From: Gliomastix tumulicola
Lineage: Eukaryota; Ascomycota; Sordariomycetes; Hypocreales; Bionectriaceae
DNA: 64,000 nt
Assembly (NCBI GenBank): GCA_001599755.1
Contig: BCHX01000004.1
Location: 2,418,001-2,482,000, forward strand
Direction: 5' to 3'
Positions 61,763 through 64,000 of this stretch are shown piece after piece. Under the pieces are notes generated by a model. It saw only the letters and a program-made list of their open reading frames with translations. It did not search any database and had not been told where the DNA came from. Position numbers and translations under genes: made by a program. Numbering within the stretch: position 1 is the first letter of the stretch; each line of letters begins with the position of its first letter.

Positions 61763-64000
61763 TGTGAATGTGTGATGGGTGCTAGTTGTCTAGGACAACT
61801 CGCAGGTTTATGGGTATAAAAGGTAAAAAAGGGGGGTGAGAGCTCTTCGAAGTAGAAGGGCCAGTTGAGGAAGATGGTGAAGAAGAAGTGTGAAGTTTTG
61901 CTATGGATCACAGCTTCATAGAAATTTTGACTTCGGAGGTATGAGTCAGCGTTGGGGATATAAGAGGTGGGAGAAGAAGAGGCTTTGGCATGAGGAACAA
62001 GAAACAATCGGAAGCCCAAAGATCGCGGCGCACCAGGCGGAATAAATAGTTTTCGAAGCTCTTGAAGCACCGGTGAGTCAAGTCAAATTATCTGCATTCC
62101 GATTTCTCTTTCGAGTTTCAACGCCCATGCAAGCGCAGCGAGTTCAGCTTAGGACGGCCGGCCGATTCGGAGGGCAGAGGAATATTCAGCGCTAAGGCAG
62201 GCATTGGGGAAGTGGTCCCGGCCGTGTACCCCCCGCCCTGTGTCGCGGTGGCCGGATACTCCGAGGGTACTTCGAGCCATCCTGCGACGTCGAGGACCAT
62301 GCAGACTCGCCTCGGAAGGATTTCCAACAATCCGAAAGTCCCTATGCGCTGCATTCAACCCAACTTATTCACGCTCTCTGGTTGGCGAGGGAGCCGGCTG
62401 CCCGGTGGCCAGTAACCCAAGCCCATCAGCGCTGCCTTCCCAGGCCCCTTGATAAGAGAGTTACATCTGAGGTCCGGAGCGACCTGGTTCTAGTCCTCTT
62501 TCTGCTGCCACACCAATTGTTTCTGACGCCGATAGTCATCTCACCGACGGATTCGTTGCCCACGTTTCGAGACGATAGGATGGGTGGTTGATTGGGGGCC
62601 AGATAAGGGCTCTCGAGGGGCACGGACAGCTCTGCCCCTCCATCGCTAGGCCCTACAGATCCTCCAGGGTAGCCAGGATGATTCCTACTCTTAGTAGTAC
62701 GTCCATACGAGGTAGTACAGCCTACTAGGTAGTAGTATTCTCGACGATGTGCACATTCCACGGGATCCATTTGGGATCCATGGCTCTGTCGATGCAACAT
62801 GATATCGATGAACACCCAATGGAACTTCTCTAGGCACGCTAGGAAATAGGCGTTCCGGCAAATAAGCAGATCCTCCCCCTGGAACTACCAGAAACTGTGT
62901 CCCTGGTCGCTGATGTACATGGCCTACCCACGTACATACTACGGAGCACGTATTACATTACATGTGCTGTGCTCCATACGATATGCGAGTGCTAAGTCCT
63001 CGGCCATTCGCTTGGATCTTTCGGATGCATCACGTCGTCGTCCTCGACTGGAACAACACTTAGGTACTTTCTGTTCCTTCCCTGATAGTAGATAGCAGCA
63101 CAGCAGCCAGGACGGCCGCCAAGATCCACGTGTGGTGGTGTGCATTTCCACTTGCCGTCCTGCCCATGGATCCCGTGGAATCGTATATGGATCGTAAAAG
63201 TGCACCATACAGAGCTGGAGGCCCACGGGCGTGCTTGAGCCTGCGACGATGCCTTGCCTGTTTCTGCGCCCAGCTCTCCTCCCGGCGACGGTGTGCAGCG
63301 AGCCTGCATGGGATGGGATAGGATGGGCTCTTGCCAGCTCTCGTGCTGATTGACCTTTAGCTGCTTCCGGCAAGAAGATATGGAGGCGGCTGACGCAGAG
63401 TTGCCACTGGACACGGAACTGGCCCTGCTCACCGGTCTGGCTATCTGCGTGGCTTGCATGTAATTTTTTTTTTCGCGTTAAGCGACGCACCCGACTCAAT
63501 GGTTGCAGAAAGTCTGGACAATCTCGAGCCGGTCTTGCATCATTTGGGCAGTAATATGATTGATGCCTTTTGGTCCCCGAGTACCTCAGTTGTGGGTGTG
63601 ACAGACCTGGCCATATTGTTCGAAGATGTAGGGGTCGTCGTTTTCGTATCACCCAATCGCGAGAGAGCCCCAGACACCCTTCACAGCTTTATTACACGTG
63701 CTTGGCTCAGGTTCTCTACGACGCGGCCAAGAAAGATTTGATGTATGAGTTGGGCCGTCTCACCATCATCTCACGCTCGCAGACGCCTTGGCTCATGTCA
63801 GATTATTTCTCCAATATTGTATTATTTCTTCTCTTCTGAGGTGGCAATCTTTGCTCGTTTCTGTTCATTCATTTATTAACTATGTTGCTGTAATGGTGTT
63901 CTACTGATTTCTCGGCTGCAGACGAGGTGCCTTCCGGGGTGGTGCTGGTCTCACCAATGGGCCTTCGTCGCGTCCTCTCTCTATTTTTTACAGTGCTTAC
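61763..64000. other. Right-edge region without a supported gene
   Basis: Promoter of DAHP synthase, then 2 kb with only weak frames. One plus-strand piece at 63690-63780 (LAQVLYDAAKKDLMYELGRL) looks helical and could be the start or a remnant of something cut by the window edge, but no start, splice set or family could be fixed. Confidence 0.45.

Noticed and set aside
62939..63652. 237-codon minus-strand frame
   Set aside because: No motif or ordered segment; residues are typical of random translation.
1..64000. Secondary-metabolite cluster, CRISPR array or rRNA
   Set aside because: No polyketide or peptide synthase, terpene cyclase, repeat-spacer array or rRNA sequence was seen.

Overview
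This 64-kb window is nuclear DNA of a filamentous ascomycete, most probably a Sordariomycete. Genes are spaced about 1-3 kb apart, and the short introns (about 50-350 nt) carry GT...CTAAC/CTGAC...YAG signals. Orthologues of yeast and Pezizomycotina housekeeping genes can be recognised (HIS7, VAC7, VPS62, DIM1, PRP6, RPL10, RPL30, mL50, DAHP synthase, a DysF-domain peroxin). An LTR retrotransposon carries damage of the repeat-induced point mutation (RIP) type. No species assignment is attempted.

Left part (1-14 kb): a two-frame ornithine decarboxylase antizyme gene with a UCC-UGA programmed +1 frameshift site lies tail to tail with HIS7 (histidine biosynthesis). The divergent intergenic region between HIS7 and a TFIIIC triple-barrel-domain gene was split by a 7.1-kb Ty1/copia element (5274-12368). 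Its 160-bp LTRs differ at three positions, all C/T; it is flanked by a 5-bp target duplication TCCCG. One gag-pol reading frame is broken only by substitutions, and the primer-binding site looks like the complement of a half initiator-tRNA. The element also carries an opposite-strand, intron-containing, Cys-rich gene with its own TATA box, which no standard copia part explains.

Middle (16-45 kb): a Vps62-like protein; two large uncharacterised proteins on the minus strand; RPL10 and RPL30 as a head-to-head pair; a coiled-coil protein; a Gfd2/YDR514C-type RNase H-fold protein; Vac7 (PI(3,5)P2 regulation); DIM1 (rRNA dimethylase) head to head with PRP6 (tri-snRNP splicing factor). This is mostly ribosome, RNA and vacuole housekeeping.

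Right part (45-64 kb): a small membrane-anchored helical protein, a four-helix membrane protein, a DysF peroxin, a two-exon 27-residue metallothionein, two adjacent tiny Cys-rich proteins, a 41-codon small ORF, a Sulfotransfer_4-type protein, mL50 head to head with a secretory-pathway membrane protein, and DAHP synthase (entry to the shikimate pathway). The last 2 kb hold nothing convincing. No CRISPR, rRNA, convincing tRNA or secondary-metabolite cluster was seen. Splice coordinates are hand-read; each was checked for frame but not for expression.
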